Assembly: GCF_001422325.1 (NCBI RefSeq)
Contig: NZ_LMMR01000006.1
Location: 62,001 to 126,000, forward strand
From: Leifsonia sp. Leaf264
GTDB lineage: Bacteria > Actinomycetota > Actinomycetes > Actinomycetales > Microbacteriaceae
DNA: 64,000 nt
Direction of reading: 5' to 3'
Made by a program: the position numbers and the translations under genes. The notes under the pieces are model-generated. The model saw only the letters and a program-made list of their open reading frames with translations. It made no database searches and had not been told where the DNA came from. Positions 1 to 8,448 of the stretch are shown piece after piece. The stretch's first letter is position 1. Each line of letters begins with the position of its first letter.

Positions 1-80
1 GTGCCGGGGCGCCATTTTGGCAACCACCGGAGCCAGTTGTCGACTTCGTGGCTCACACGGGCTTCGATCGAGCCTTCCAC
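1..80 (-). CDS. Partial unknown CDS running off the left edge
   Basis: A GTG at position 80 opens a minus-strand frame that stays open to the window edge (26 codons). The peptide begins VEGSIEARVSHEVDNWLRW, rich in Glu, Arg and Trp and unlike a random GC-rich frame. A TACGGT hexamer at 88-93 lies 7 nt upstream of the GTG, matching the leaderless spacing of many other genes in this window. Too little is visible to assign a family. An in-frame GTG at 89 is an alternative start. Confidence 0.4.
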   Translation of the reverse strand, partial: MEGSIEARVSHEVDNWLRWLPKWRPG

Positions 81-152
81 GACTCTCACCGTACCGTTCG
101 GCGTGTGATTCCGGGGAGATTGGGCGCAACTCGCTGACGCGGGCGGGCTGCG

Positions 153-662
153 TCAGTTGGCGCCGGGCTTCTCCCAAGGCCAGAGCGGACGCAGACCGCC
201 GTGCAGTTGGCGGAGCAGTACGAGCAGGTAGAGCACGGCCGTCACGACGGCGAGCAGGAACACGACGAGGGTGAACAGGCGCAGGATGTGATGGCCGAGG
301 AACAGCACCGCGTCCACCGCGTCGCCCGTCGTGGCGGAGTAGGCGAGGGCGCCGGCGAGCAGGTAGGCGGCGGTGGTGGCCACGCCCGTGGCGAGGATCG
401 CCCACAGCGAGATGAAGCGCGAGGTCGCATCGACGCGGATGCCGACGACGATGAGGGCGCAGAACAGGACGACCGCCGCAGCAGCGACCATGAGCGGTCC
501 GACCAGGGGGCCGGCATCCGTCTCGTCGATGACGGCGACATCTGTGATGAGGCTCGCGAACCCGAAGGCGCAGACGACAGCCGCGAGGAACGCCGCCAGC
601 GCGAACACCGCGAGAGTGAGCACGATGCGGCGCGGGGCCTGCTGCGATGCGGGGACGGACAT
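153..662 (-). CDS. Four-TM membrane protein, DUF6121-like
   Basis: A 169-residue integral membrane protein with about four hydrophobic helices (roughly residues 13-37, 54-77, 86-108 and 118-150) and a short basic, Trp/Pro-containing C-terminus. It resembles small actinobacterial membrane proteins of the DUF6121 type, whose function is unknown; the family name is from recall. The ATG at 662 is supported by a TAGCCT hexamer (669-674 on the minus strand) exactly 6 nt upstream, a leaderless arrangement. It stands alone between the partial gene at the left edge and the terminator near 760. Confidence 0.7.
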   Translation of the reverse strand: MSVPASQQAPRRIVLTLAVFALAAFLAAVVCAFGFASLITDVAVIDETDAGPLVGPLMVAAAAVVLFCALIVVGIRVDATSRFISLWAILATGVATTAAYLLAGALAYSATTGDAVDAVLFLGHHILRLFTLVVFLLAVVTAVLYLLVLLRQLHGGLRPLWPWEKPGAN

Positions 663-745
663 GCTTTCAGGCTACGCGGGGTGGGAGCGGCATCCGCGGC
701 TCGAAGCGGTGGCTGCATGCGTTCGGTGGTCGCCGAGAACGGAGA

Positions 746-781
746 AAACCGCGGGTGCCAGTGAGTCGGCACCCGCGGTTT
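746..781 (-). terminator. Rho-independent terminator
   Basis: A perfect 14-bp inverted repeat (AAACCGCGGGTGCC and its complement) encloses an 8-nt loop. On the minus strand the stem is followed by a short T-rich run (TTTTCT), so it fits as the terminator of the membrane protein gene ending at 840. Confidence 0.75.
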
Positions 782-839
782 CTGCGGTTTCGGTGGATGG
801 CACCCGCGCGAGCTGCGTTCTCGCGGGGTCCTTCGGGGG

Positions 840-1820
840 CTAGCGGCTGAGGGTCGGGCCCTCGGCGAGAACGCGGTCGTACTCCTGGCGGGCGGCGACA
901 TTGCGCTCGGAGACCTTGCGGCCGCGCGCGGAGATCCAGGCGCCGAACCAGATGGGGACCTCGCGGGCGATGACGGCGGCGCCGATCGCGAGCGGGTCGA
1001 ACCAGCGGTTGGCGAGGAAGGCGACCGACTCGTCGTAGGTGAGGTTCCACGCCCCGACCGTCAGCAGCGAGGCGCCGATGTAGGAGAAGTAGACCAGAAC
1101 TGCGCCGAAGAACGCACCGAGCACCCACGACCACCAGCCCGAACGGTTGATGATGGCCGACAGCAGGGCGAAGGCGAGGAAGAAGGCGATGATCGGCACG
1201 TAGAACACCGGGCGGACGGCGAAGTCCTGGAACGCCTGGGCGGCCCCGTCCCCGGTGAACACGCCTGCGGTGATGAGCGCGACGATCGAGTAGAGCAGTG
1301 CGAACACGGCTGTGGCGATGAGACCGACGAGGATGCCGAAGCCACGGTTGCCCTTGTCGACCGGCGGCGTGGGCGCCTGGACGTAGATGGGAGTGGCTGG
1401 CGCCGGGTAGGCGTCGTTCGGGTACTCCGCAGCCGGGGGCTCGGCGATGACGGGCTCGGCTGCGACGGCGGTGGCGCCGGCAGCGGCAGGGGCCGCGATC
1501 GTCGACGGGGAGACGTAGGGCTCGGGTTCGGCCGCGGAGTCGTAGTCGATGGGCTCCTCAGCGGGAGCGGCATCCGGAACAGTGTCGACGGCCGGAGCGA
1601 CATAAGCGGCGGCGGGTTCGGGCGCCGGCGGCTCGATGAGGGGCTCTGGCTCGACGACAGGCTCGGCCGCGGGCTCGGCCACCGGTGCTGCCGGGGTGTC
1701 GATGACCGTCGTGGCACCGGTCGGGGCGTCGACGGGTGCGTCGGCGACGTGGTTCGCCCCTGTGGTGGGCGCGGCCTCGGTCGTGGGCTCCTCAGCCCCG
1801 TTCGGCTCCGTCGTGCTCAT
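840..1820 (-). CDS. Membrane protein with long Pro/Ala/Glu-rich N-terminus
   Basis: A 326-residue protein in two parts. Residues 1 to about 150 are low-complexity, rich in Pro, Ala, Glu and Thr, and probably disordered. Residues about 160-310 contain four predicted transmembrane helices and a basic C-terminal tail. The ATG at 1820 was chosen because GGGAGGAG lies about 7 nt upstream; an in-frame start 45 nt earlier lacks such support. No enzyme motif is visible. The layout resembles that of the protein at 37748-39226, but the two do not look closely related. It lies downstream of the pilus operon, separated by a hairpin, and may or may not be co-transcribed with it. Function unknown. Confidence 0.75.
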   Translation of the reverse strand: MSTTEPNGAEEPTTEAAPTTGANHVADAPVDAPTGATTVIDTPAAPVAEPAAEPVVEPEPLIEPPAPEPAAAYVAPAVDTVPDAAPAEEPIDYDSAAEPEPYVSPSTIAAPAAAGATAVAAEPVIAEPPAAEYPNDAYPAPATPIYVQAPTPPVDKGNRGFGILVGLIATAVFALLYSIVALITAGVFTGDGAAQAFQDFAVRPVFYVPIIAFFLAFALLSAIINRSGWWSWVLGAFFGAVLVYFSYIGASLLTVGAWNLTYDESVAFLANRWFDPLAIGAAVIAREVPIWFGAWISARGRKVSERNVAARQEYDRVLAEGPTLSR

Positions 1821-1845
1821 CTGGCGTACTCCTCCCGCGCCCAGC

Positions 1846-1883
1846 GGGCGCCCGTCGTTGCTCACACTAGCAACGGGGCGCCC
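1846..1883 (-). terminator. Hairpin between pilO and the downstream gene
   Basis: GGGCGCCC and its copy at 1876-1883 pair, and GTTGCT pairs with AGCAAC, with a small internal mismatch and a 6-nt loop. It sits after pilO and before the ribosome binding site of the next gene. There is no U-tract, so termination is only probable. Confidence 0.5.
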
Positions 1884-1913
1884 GGTGGGGCGTTAGGCGT
1901 GCGGGTGGCGGCG

Positions 1914-2711
1914 TCAGCCGGCCGCAGCGGGTGCCGGAGCCGCCGCGCCGCCGCTCAGGTACACGTAGACGTAGCCGCTGATCGTGCTGTCGACGGCGGT
2001 GCCGGTGGGAAGGGTGGCCTGGACGGGGGCGTCGCCGTCGCCGGAGTCGGCCGTCGCCGCGGCCGCAGCCTGCTTCGTGGTGAGGACGTTGACGAGCATG
2101 AGTCGAGAGCCGCTCTGCAACGACTCGACGAAGTCGAGAACGTTGGCGTTCTCGCCACTCACCGTGAGGGAGATGGGAATCGCGACGAAGTTCGTCGGAG
2201 TGACGAGAGAGCTGGTCGGCTCCCCCATCGCGGCTGAGTCCGTCGACGCAGCTGCTGCAGGTGCGGGCGTCGCCGCCGGAGAGGCGCTCGGACTCGGCGT
2301 GGGAGTCGACGTCGACCCTTCAGCCGCAGGCGTCGCCGCAGCAGCGGCCGGCTTCTCGACAGCGCCGGCATACGGCTGCCCCTCGCCCACTGTCACACCG
2401 GTGATCGCCACTGTGCGCTGGGTTGCCGAGGCGAGCACCTCACGCATGAAGTCGCTGATGTCGACATCCGCGGGAATCGATCTCTGGAGAGCAGCGAGCT
2501 TCGCCTTCTCCTCCTTGATGTGTTTGGAGTCGGCAATCATGCTGGCCAGATCTGCCTCGAGGCCCGTGTTCTGAACGAGGACTGATGCACGCTGGCTGTC
2601 TGCCGCTGCGGCCGCCGCGAGCTGCGGTGAGATGCCGAGGAACCAGCCTCCAGCGACAAGGAGAACCGCGACCAGCGTCGCCCCGATGATCCAGAGCCTG
2701 GTCGCGTTCAT
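1914..2711 (-). CDS. pilO: PilO-like type IV pilus inner-membrane protein
   Basis: A 265-residue bitopic membrane protein: an N-terminal helix (about residues 6-27), a coiled-coil-prone segment to about residue 90, an Ala/Pro/Ser/Thr-rich linker (about 125-165), and a C-terminal domain ending in a short Ala/Pro tail. This is the PilO plan (TM, coiled coil, ferredoxin-like fold), and its place directly after pilM and pilN fits. In known systems PilO pairs with PilN to align the platform and motors. Its ATG overlaps the pilN stop as ATGA, implying translational coupling. Primary sequence is poorly conserved, so the name rests largely on context. The low-complexity linker is longer than in proteobacterial PilO. 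Confidence 0.8.
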   Translation of the reverse strand: MNATRLWIIGATLVAVLLVAGGWFLGISPQLAAAAAADSQRASVLVQNTGLEADLASMIADSKHIKEEKAKLAALQRSIPADVDISDFMREVLASATQRTVAITGVTVGEGQPYAGAVEKPAAAAATPAAEGSTSTPTPSPSASPAATPAPAAAASTDSAAMGEPTSSLVTPTNFVAIPISLTVSGENANVLDFVESLQSGSRLMLVNVLTTKQAAAAATADSGDGDAPVQATLPTGTAVDSTISGYVYVYLSGGAAAPAPAAAG

Positions 2712-3475
2712 TCGGAGTCTCCAGTCGTGGCTGTTGCATCGGAGTCGGTGGCCGCGGGTTCTGGCTTGAAGCGGCTCCTGAATGCGTCCTTGTTCACATG
2801 GATGACGACGCTCACCTGATACTGGCCCGTCGTTGCGTCGCCGGTGATGGCACTCGGCACCGCATCGGCGAAGCCCGGCAGCGTCGCCAGCCGGTCGATC
2901 CAGTCAGGGACTGATGGCAGTTCGGTGCTGGTGACGCTGAGCGCCACGGATGCGACCTTCGGCCCCTGAAGCGGCGCTGTCGCCTGGGTGTATTCGGCGA
3001 GTGGACTCGCGGAGTCGACGCTGACGTCCGTGATCACGGCCGTGGCGGGCAGGGTGGCGGTCAACGCCTGGAGGTAGTCCTTCCAGTCGATCTCCGTCCA
3101 TGCTCCGATTCGCTGGGCATCTGTCAGCGCAGTGGTCTGCTGCTGCACCTGGCGGATCTCCGAGTACTTCTGCTGCTCGAGAAGGAGGTCATTCGTGCGC
3201 TGCTGTTCGATCGCGAGATTCGCCGCACTGGTGATGGCGGCAAGGGTGGATGCAGCAATGCCGATGACGACGAGGACGGCGAGCAGGACGACCCCGACGG
3301 CAATACGGCGGTGGAGACGCTTGGAGGTGCGCTCGGAGCGCACTTCGGCCGGCAGCAGATCGACTCGGGGTACCCCGCCGATCGCGATATCTGATCCGGA
3401 CCGTTGCTTGGGAGCGACTGCAGCCTTGTCCTTCTTCGACGACTTCGGCTCGACGCGTTCCTCGGTGGCGGTCAT
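2708..3475 (-). CDS. pilN: PilN-like type IV pilus assembly protein
   Basis: A 255-residue protein with a basic cytoplasmic N-terminus carrying VPRVDLLPAEVRS (about residues 35-47), which matches the conserved PilN segment that binds PilM. One transmembrane helix follows at about 58-80, then a coiled coil and a globular extracytoplasmic domain. PilN couples the cytoplasmic actin-like PilM to membrane PilO. The start overlaps the pilM stop by four bases (ATGA), and its own stop overlaps pilO in the same way. Confidence 0.85.
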   Translation of the reverse strand: MTATEERVEPKSSKKDKAAVAPKQRSGSDIAIGGVPRVDLLPAEVRSERTSKRLHRRIAVGVVLLAVLVVIGIAASTLAAITSAANLAIEQQRTNDLLLEQQKYSEIRQVQQQTTALTDAQRIGAWTEIDWKDYLQALTATLPATAVITDVSVDSASPLAEYTQATAPLQGPKVASVALSVTSTELPSVPDWIDRLATLPGFADAVPSAITGDATTGQYQVSVVIHVNKDAFRSRFKPEPAATDSDATATTGDSE

Positions 3476-4521
3476 GCTGCTGCCGCCATCGCGAGGCCGA
3501 GCGCCACTGCTGCCGACGGGCCCTGCCTGCGCATCTCGGCTTCATCGAGTTTCCGCGAGACGGCGAACCGCTCGAACGGGTCGGCGATGTGCACGGGGAG
3601 CCGCGTGAACTCCTGCAGCACCCTGTCGAAACCGGGAACCGCGGCACCACCGCCGCTGAGGAGAATGCGACTCGGTTGCTGCGCAGGCCGCGTGTTCACG
3701 AAGTATGTCAGCGTGTTCCGGATGCTGGTGAGCAGCTCCCCGGTCAGCTCGTAGACCGTCTCGAGTGCGCGCTGATATTGAGGCTCGACGGGGGAACTCG
3801 AGAGCCCGATCGTGCGTTTGAAGGTCTCGGCCTGTTCGACAGGGATCTCGAGGCGCGCAGCCAGAGTCTGCGTGAGGTCGACGCTGCCGGTGGGGATGAT
3901 TCGCAGGAACTGGGGAACACCGTTCGTCGCAATGACGACGCTCGTCGTTCCACCACCGACCTCGACGAGCATCACTGTGCCCGACCCTCGCTCGTCGCGC
4001 AGGAACACACGCGACAGCGCGAACGGGATGAGGTCGACCTCGACGGTGGAGAGGCCCGCGAGTTTCGCGGCGCGGATGTTGGCCATCACCGCGTCCTTCG
4101 CTGCAGCGACCAGGAGACCCTGCACCTGGGGGCCCTGCTCGGTCTCGATCTCTGCGACGGGGTAGAAGTCGAGAAGCGCTTCCGCCACGGGCATGGGCAG
4201 CATCTCCTGCACCTGGAACGGCAGTGATTCGCGGATGCGCTGGAGCGGCATCCGCGGCACCGTCAGGTCACGGGCGAGAACCTTGTGGTTTCCGACGCCG
4301 ATCGCGATCGACTTGGAGGTGAAACCACCGGTGGACCACAGCCTCTTGAGCGCTGTTGCGACGGTGTTGGGCTCGACCACCTCGCCGCGCACGATGGCAC
4401 CCTCCGGCAGCGGCATCTCGTTGTACCGCTCGATGGTGGGGCGGGACTTGTCCGCATCCGACAACTCGACGGCCCGCAGCATCCCTCCCCCGAAATCGAC
4501 TCCGACTATCGACGTGGCCAT
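3472..4521 (-). CDS. pilM: PilM, actin-like pilus assembly ATPase
   Basis: A 349-residue cytoplasmic protein of the PilM/FtsA fold. It opens with a phosphate-1-like strand (IVGVDFGGGMLRAVEL, residues about 5-20) and has the second nucleotide loop VEVGGGTTSVVI and the adenosine motif ILLSGGGAAVPGF near the C-terminus. PilM binds ATP and the PilN N-terminus and forms part of the cytoplasmic ring of the type IV pilus machine. It lies 33 bp after pilD and overlaps pilN by four bases. Confidence 0.9.
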   Translation of the reverse strand: MATSIVGVDFGGGMLRAVELSDADKSRPTIERYNEMPLPEGAIVRGEVVEPNTVATALKRLWSTGGFTSKSIAIGVGNHKVLARDLTVPRMPLQRIRESLPFQVQEMLPMPVAEALLDFYPVAEIETEQGPQVQGLLVAAAKDAVMANIRAAKLAGLSTVEVDLIPFALSRVFLRDERGSGTVMLVEVGGGTTSVVIATNGVPQFLRIIPTGSVDLTQTLAARLEIPVEQAETFKRTIGLSSSPVEPQYQRALETVYELTGELLTSIRNTLTYFVNTRPAQQPSRILLSGGGAAVPGFDRVLQEFTRLPVHIADPFERFAVSRKLDEAEMRRQGPSAAVALGLAMAAAA

Positions 4522-4554
4522 ACGACGCCCTCGCTCTCATTCATCGTGTGCATT

Positions 4555-5385
4555 TCAGACTCCCAGGCCGAACAGACTCAAGTACCACGCGGCGATGGGC
4601 TCACCGACGAGGATTCCGATCCAGGCGCCGAGCAGCATCCATGGCCCGAAGGGGATCCCCTGCCCGCGCTGACCCCGCTTGGCGATCAGGACCGCGACGC
4701 CGAAGAGTCCGCCCAAAAGGAAAGCAGAGAAGGCGCCGATCACGAGCGGGCCCCAGCCGAGGAAGCCGAGGAAGAGACCGAGCACTCCGGCGAGCTTCAC
4801 GTCTCCTCCTCCCATCCACGCGGGCGAGATGAGGAAGAGGACCAGGTAGAAGCCGCCGAGGCTCAGCAGTCCGATGCCCGCGGTCACGAGCGAAGTCCAG
4901 TCGCCGCTCAGCCAGGCCGCGGCGACGAAGGCGACGACCCCAACGGCGTACGCCGGGAGCACGATGGCGTTCGGCAGCCTGTGCGTATCGATGTCGATGA
5001 GAGCCAGGGCGACGCTGATCGATGCTAGATAGAGGTACGCCACCAGGGCGAGGATGCCGCCGACGACAGCGGGAACTGTGTCGACGTCGAACAGCGGTGG
5101 AACGAATCGCAGCGCCGCGAGCACGAACAGGATCGCGGTTCCCGCTTCGACGAGCGGGTAGCGGATGGAGATCGGCTCAGCGCAGGAACGGCAACGCCCT
5201 CGCAGGAGCATCCACGACAGAACAGGGATGTTGTCGTACGGCTTGATCTCGCTGCCACAGCCCGGGCAGGCGCTGGGCGGGGAGACGATCGAGGCGCCGA
5301 TGGGAACGCGATAGATCACGACGTTGAGGAAGGAGCCGATCGCTCCACCGAGGATCGCCACCAGGATCAGTACTGCCCAGATCAT
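4555..5385 (-). CDS. pilD: PilD, prepilin leader peptidase / N-methyltransferase
   Basis: A 276-residue polytopic aspartyl protease of the A24 family. The N-terminal domain has a zinc tetracysteine site (Cys40, Cys43, Cys65, Cys68) typical of bifunctional prepilin peptidases that also methylate the mature pilin. Catalytic aspartates are visible in LIDIDTHRLPNA (Asp131/Asp133) and GGGDVKL (Asp195). About seven transmembrane helices are predicted. It should cleave the prepilins encoded just upstream after the glycine preceding the hydrophobic helix. It begins 3 bp after the pilX-like gene. Confidence 0.92.
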   Translation of the reverse strand: MIWAVLILVAILGGAIGSFLNVVIYRVPIGASIVSPPSACPGCGSEIKPYDNIPVLSWMLLRGRCRSCAEPISIRYPLVEAGTAILFVLAALRFVPPLFDVDTVPAVVGGILALVAYLYLASISVALALIDIDTHRLPNAIVLPAYAVGVVAFVAAAWLSGDWTSLVTAGIGLLSLGGFYLVLFLISPAWMGGGDVKLAGVLGLFLGFLGWGPLVIGAFSAFLLGGLFGVAVLIAKRGQRGQGIPFGPWMLLGAWIGILVGEPIAAWYLSLFGLGV

Positions 5386-5388
5386 CCG

Positions 5389-7317
5389 CTACCCCGTCAC
5401 GTCGAAGCGCGAAGTGATGTTGACCGAGACCGAGCCCGCGCTCGCCGGTCCGCCGGGGATGCTCACACCGGGAACGGTCATGACGGCGCGGGTGAACTTG
5501 AAACCTGTCGGATAGGACGAGCTGCCCGAGTAGATCTGCCCATTGAAGGTCGCGCCGTTCGTGAGCTTGAAGAAGCACGGAGTGTAGAAGAAGACACTCG
5601 TCTTGCTGTCGGGTGCGGCCTTGTTCAGGGTGATGTCGCGCGACGGCGAGCACGCCGCCTTCTTCTGGCCCGGGGCGTTGACGGGGTCGGCGTCACTCCA
5701 GGTCACGCCGGGGGAATCCGATGGGACGATCCACATCATGTTGTGCACGGCGCCATCGTTCGACTTGATTGTGAGGTCGTTCTGCGAGTCGAACCCGGTC
5801 ATGCTCGAGAAGGCGAGGTCTCCGCGGAGCTTGACCGTGTCATTTCCGAGGGTGACCGCGTTGGCACAGTTGAACTTCACCAGCAGCTTGATCGTCGGGT
5901 TGACCTGGTAGGTGCTCAGCAGCGTGTCGAGGCGCGGTGTCCAGTCCGAGTTGTTACTGCTGCACATGTTCGCCGGCGCCGTGACGATCGTCCACCCGGC
6001 CCACTTCGTGGCGTACTCCGAGGCGAAGATCTGCGGCATCCCCTGGCGCGGCGGTGCCGTGACCTTGACGACGCTCGATGCTGTGCCGAGGTTCAATGTG
6101 GTGGCCGGGGAGAACATCGGCAATTCGACCACGAAGCTCGGCGTTGCCGTCGACGGAGTCGGCAGGAAGACGCTGTTCGCCGCGCATGCGGGGAACACTG
6201 TGCCGGCGTCGGCATCGCAGTAGCCGGTTGCCGGATTCGGGACCTTGTTGAGGGCGATCTTTCCGCCGGTGGCAACTACACCGAGCGCGCCGCCGTCGTT
6301 GCTCGAGGTGACCTGGCCGGTCAGAGACACGACATTGCCTGCGACGGTCTTGTTGCCGCCACCGATGCCGATGTCACCGCGGGCGTAGAGGCTTCCCTTG
6401 ACGACGGTGCCGTTGTTACCCAGCGTGATCTTGCCGCCGAGCGAGTAGATGGAGCCGCACACGTTGGCCGCCACGCCACTGGTGCACGTGAAGCCCGAGG
6501 AGTCGCCGGCGGTCACGTTGTTGTTGACCACGACGTTGCCGCCGATGTGGGACTTGCCGAGGTCTGCCTTGCCTGTGGCGAAGACGCTGCCGCTGAGGTT
6601 GACGTCGGAGGCGTTGAGCTGCACGTCGCCATCCACCCAGATCGTACCGAGCGCCTTGCAGGTGTTCGTGATCTCGAGACCACCGCGGGCGTAGATCGTG
6701 CCCTCGATGATGCCGTCCGTCTTGCAGGTCACCTTGTTGTTGCTGTACACGTTGCCGTCGAGGGCGTTGTCGGCGGAATCGTGCACCTCTGAGCTGTTGT
6801 CGAGCAGCATCGAGCCTTCGGTGAAGATCGCCTTGTCGAGCGAGATGCCGCCGGGGACGATCTGGATGTCGATCGTCGCGCCGACCTTCGCCTGGTTTCC
6901 GTTCGAGGCTCCCGCGACTCCCTGGGAATCTGCGAACCCGGTGGACACGATCTGCGCGGAGGTCGGGGTTCCTGCCACCATGCCTCCGGCGCAGGCGAGA
7001 GGGCCGGTGATTCCCGTGTACGTGACGACGGCCGAGAAGGGCGGCTCAGTCGAGGCGTTCGTCTTAGCACAGACGAAGTTGCCCGCCATCAGCTGCGCAC
7101 GGACGGCCTCGATGCCGGAGTTGGCGTTGGCCTGCGACTGGATGAGAGCGCGCGTGGAGGTGGAGAAACCAGCCGCTGACGCAGCTGCTGAGGTGACGAC
7201 GAGGCTCACGACGATGAGCATGAACAGCAGCCCGATGACGGCCGCCATCGCGACTCCGCCCTCGTCCTGATGAAGTCGGGAGGAACGAATGCGGTTGAGC
7301 ACGCGTGTCAGAAGCAT
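5389..7317 (-). CDS. PilX-like minor pilin with beta-helix-like repeat region
   Basis: A 642-residue protein with a basic N-terminus, an acidic/Gly segment (DEGG) and a hydrophobic helix at about 21-50, an arrangement like PilX-type prepilins. Residues about 160-360 contain many short Gly/Asn/Val-rich repeats of the form 'GNVYSNN', 'GTIYARGGL', 'GSLYARGDI', resembling the right-handed beta-helix of polymer-forming (bactofilin-like) and cell-surface proteins. The C-terminal 250 residues are Asn/Ser/Thr-rich with scattered cysteines. The start overlaps the upstream prepilin gene by 10 bp. By position it is a minor pilin, perhaps tip-located or adhesive. The PilX link is by N-terminal layout and context only. 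Confidence 0.75.
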   Translation of the reverse strand: MLLTRVLNRIRSSRLHQDEGGVAMAAVIGLLFMLIVVSLVVTSAAASAAGFSTSTRALIQSQANANSGIEAVRAQLMAGNFVCAKTNASTEPPFSAVVTYTGITGPLACAGGMVAGTPTSAQIVSTGFADSQGVAGASNGNQAKVGATIDIQIVPGGISLDKAIFTEGSMLLDNSSEVHDSADNALDGNVYSNNKVTCKTDGIIEGTIYARGGLEITNTCKALGTIWVDGDVQLNASDVNLSGSVFATGKADLGKSHIGGNVVVNNNVTAGDSSGFTCTSGVAANVCGSIYSLGGKITLGNNGTVVKGSLYARGDIGIGGGNKTVAGNVVSLTGQVTSSNDGGALGVVATGGKIALNKVPNPATGYCDADAGTVFPACAANSVFLPTPSTATPSFVVELPMFSPATTLNLGTASSVVKVTAPPRQGMPQIFASEYATKWAGWTIVTAPANMCSSNNSDWTPRLDTLLSTYQVNPTIKLLVKFNCANAVTLGNDTVKLRGDLAFSSMTGFDSQNDLTIKSNDGAVHNMMWIVPSDSPGVTWSDADPVNAPGQKKAACSPSRDITLNKAAPDSKTSVFFYTPCFFKLTNGATFNGQIYSGSSSYPTGFKFTRAVMTVPGVSIPGGPASAGSVSVNITSRFDVTG

Positions 7318-7913
7318 GTCGTCGGCCCCGTCGTGGTGTCAGGTTGCTGCAGTGTGATGATGATCGTCTGATAGGTCGCCCCGGCCACGTCGCCGGCCCT
7401 CACGTTGTAGTTCGTGGTGAGTTTCGGGCCGTTCGAGTCGGTGGAGTTGACGAATGGCGTCGTGGACGACGTCACGCCGGCCGACAACAGCGTCCAGCCG
7501 TGTCCCGTCAGGTCTGAAATCGCTGGAACCGGCACAGCTGCTGACGAGTTCGATTTCGTGTAGACCTTCTGGTTCACCGAGTCGTAGTACCAGGCGAGGC
7601 AGCGCCACGTCGTGGTCTTGACGGATCCGGTGAGTTTCACGATGGAACTTCGCGCCCGGAGCAGCTGATCGTTGGGACGACCTGGAACCGACGCCACATT
7701 GAGGCTGGTCGCATTCCGGATGCCGGCATCGACGGATCGTGCGATGAGCTGCCCACCCTGCACAGTCGAGGTCGAGTTCGTCACCGTCGCACTGATACGC
7801 AGGCTGTTCAGGAGGATGCTGCCGACGATGAAGGCCACGAGAAGGAACAGACCGACGTAGATGAGCAGCTCGATGAGCGTATAGCCCTCGTCGTGCTGCT
7901 TGAGGCGATCCAT
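7308..7913 (-). CDS. Prepilin-type protein (minor pilin)
   Basis: A 201-residue protein with a class III cleavage motif, HDEG/YTLIELLIYVG, at about residues 7-20: a glycine before the cut, an aromatic at +1 and glutamate at +5. The hydrophobic helix runs to about residue 38. The remainder is a Ser/Thr/Val-rich globular domain with two cysteines (one near the C-terminus). It resembles PilW-type minor pilins, which initiate pilus assembly, although the subfamily cannot be fixed by eye. It starts 2 bp after the preceding prepilin gene. Confidence 0.85.
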   Translation of the reverse strand: MDRLKQHDEGYTLIELLIYVGLFLLVAFIVGSILLNSLRISATVTNSTSTVQGGQLIARSVDAGIRNATSLNVASVPGRPNDQLLRARSSIVKLTGSVKTTTWRCLAWYYDSVNQKVYTKSNSSAAVPVPAISDLTGHGWTLLSAGVTSSTTPFVNSTDSNGPKLTTNYNVRAGDVAGATYQTIIITLQQPDTTTGPTTCF

Positions 7914-7915
7914 GG

Positions 7916-8359
7916 TCAGCTCGCCGCCGTAACGACGACGAGCGCCCTGGCGCTCGCGAGTTCCTCGCCGGTCTTCGCGGAGAAGACACGGACACCCACC
8001 TGCATGGTCGCGGGGTAGACCGCCGGGCAGGTTGAGACTGTACGCGTGTAGGTGAGTCCCTCGGCATTCATCGCGGGCACTGCTGTGGGTGTCGCCACTG
8101 AGAGGCTCGACATCGCTACACAGGTGGCCGTGAGCTTCGCCTGCTGCCTGGCGAGATCGGTCTGGGTGTTCACGATCTGGGCGGCCCTGGCCACGAGGAT
8201 GTTCGTGCGCGAGAGCTGCATGGTGTTAGCGAAGAGGGGGAACATGCAGAGGGCGACGACGGCCAGGAGGAGTACTGCGACGATGATCTCGACGAGGCCC
8301 ATGCCATTTTCCCCTGCAGCACGGAGAGTCACGCGGCGCCTGGAATCGCGAGCGGACAC
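7916..8359 (-). CDS. Prepilin-type protein (PilV-like minor pilin)
   Basis: A 147-residue protein starting at GTG 8359, chosen because GGAGG lies about 7 nt upstream; longer frames overlap pilA. After a basic leader the cleavage motif is AAGENG/MGLVEIIVAVLLL, with Glu at +5, and a hydrophobic helix to about residue 47. Three cysteines lie in the soluble domain. Short proteins of this kind next to PilA and PilX are minor pilins of the PilV/PilI type. The leader is about 23 residues, longer than in most class IIIa pilins. Confidence 0.82.
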   Translation of the reverse strand: MSARDSRRRVTLRAAGENGMGLVEIIVAVLLLAVVALCMFPLFANTMQLSRTNILVARAAQIVNTQTDLARQQAKLTATCVAMSSLSVATPTAVPAMNAEGLTYTRTVSTCPAVYPATMQVGVRVFSAKTGEELASARALVVVTAAS

Positions 8360-8448
8360 GTTTGGACCTCCGTCCCTGATACCGCGGTGAAACGATGAGA
8401 GGTGGGGCACCGGCGACGGCCGGCACCCCACCTGACAGTGGGTGATGT

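Noticed and set aside
17-274. Plus-strand open frame at the left edge overlapping the end of the first membrane protein
   Set aside because: It is antisense to the DUF6121-like gene, Arg-rich and has no ribosome binding site.
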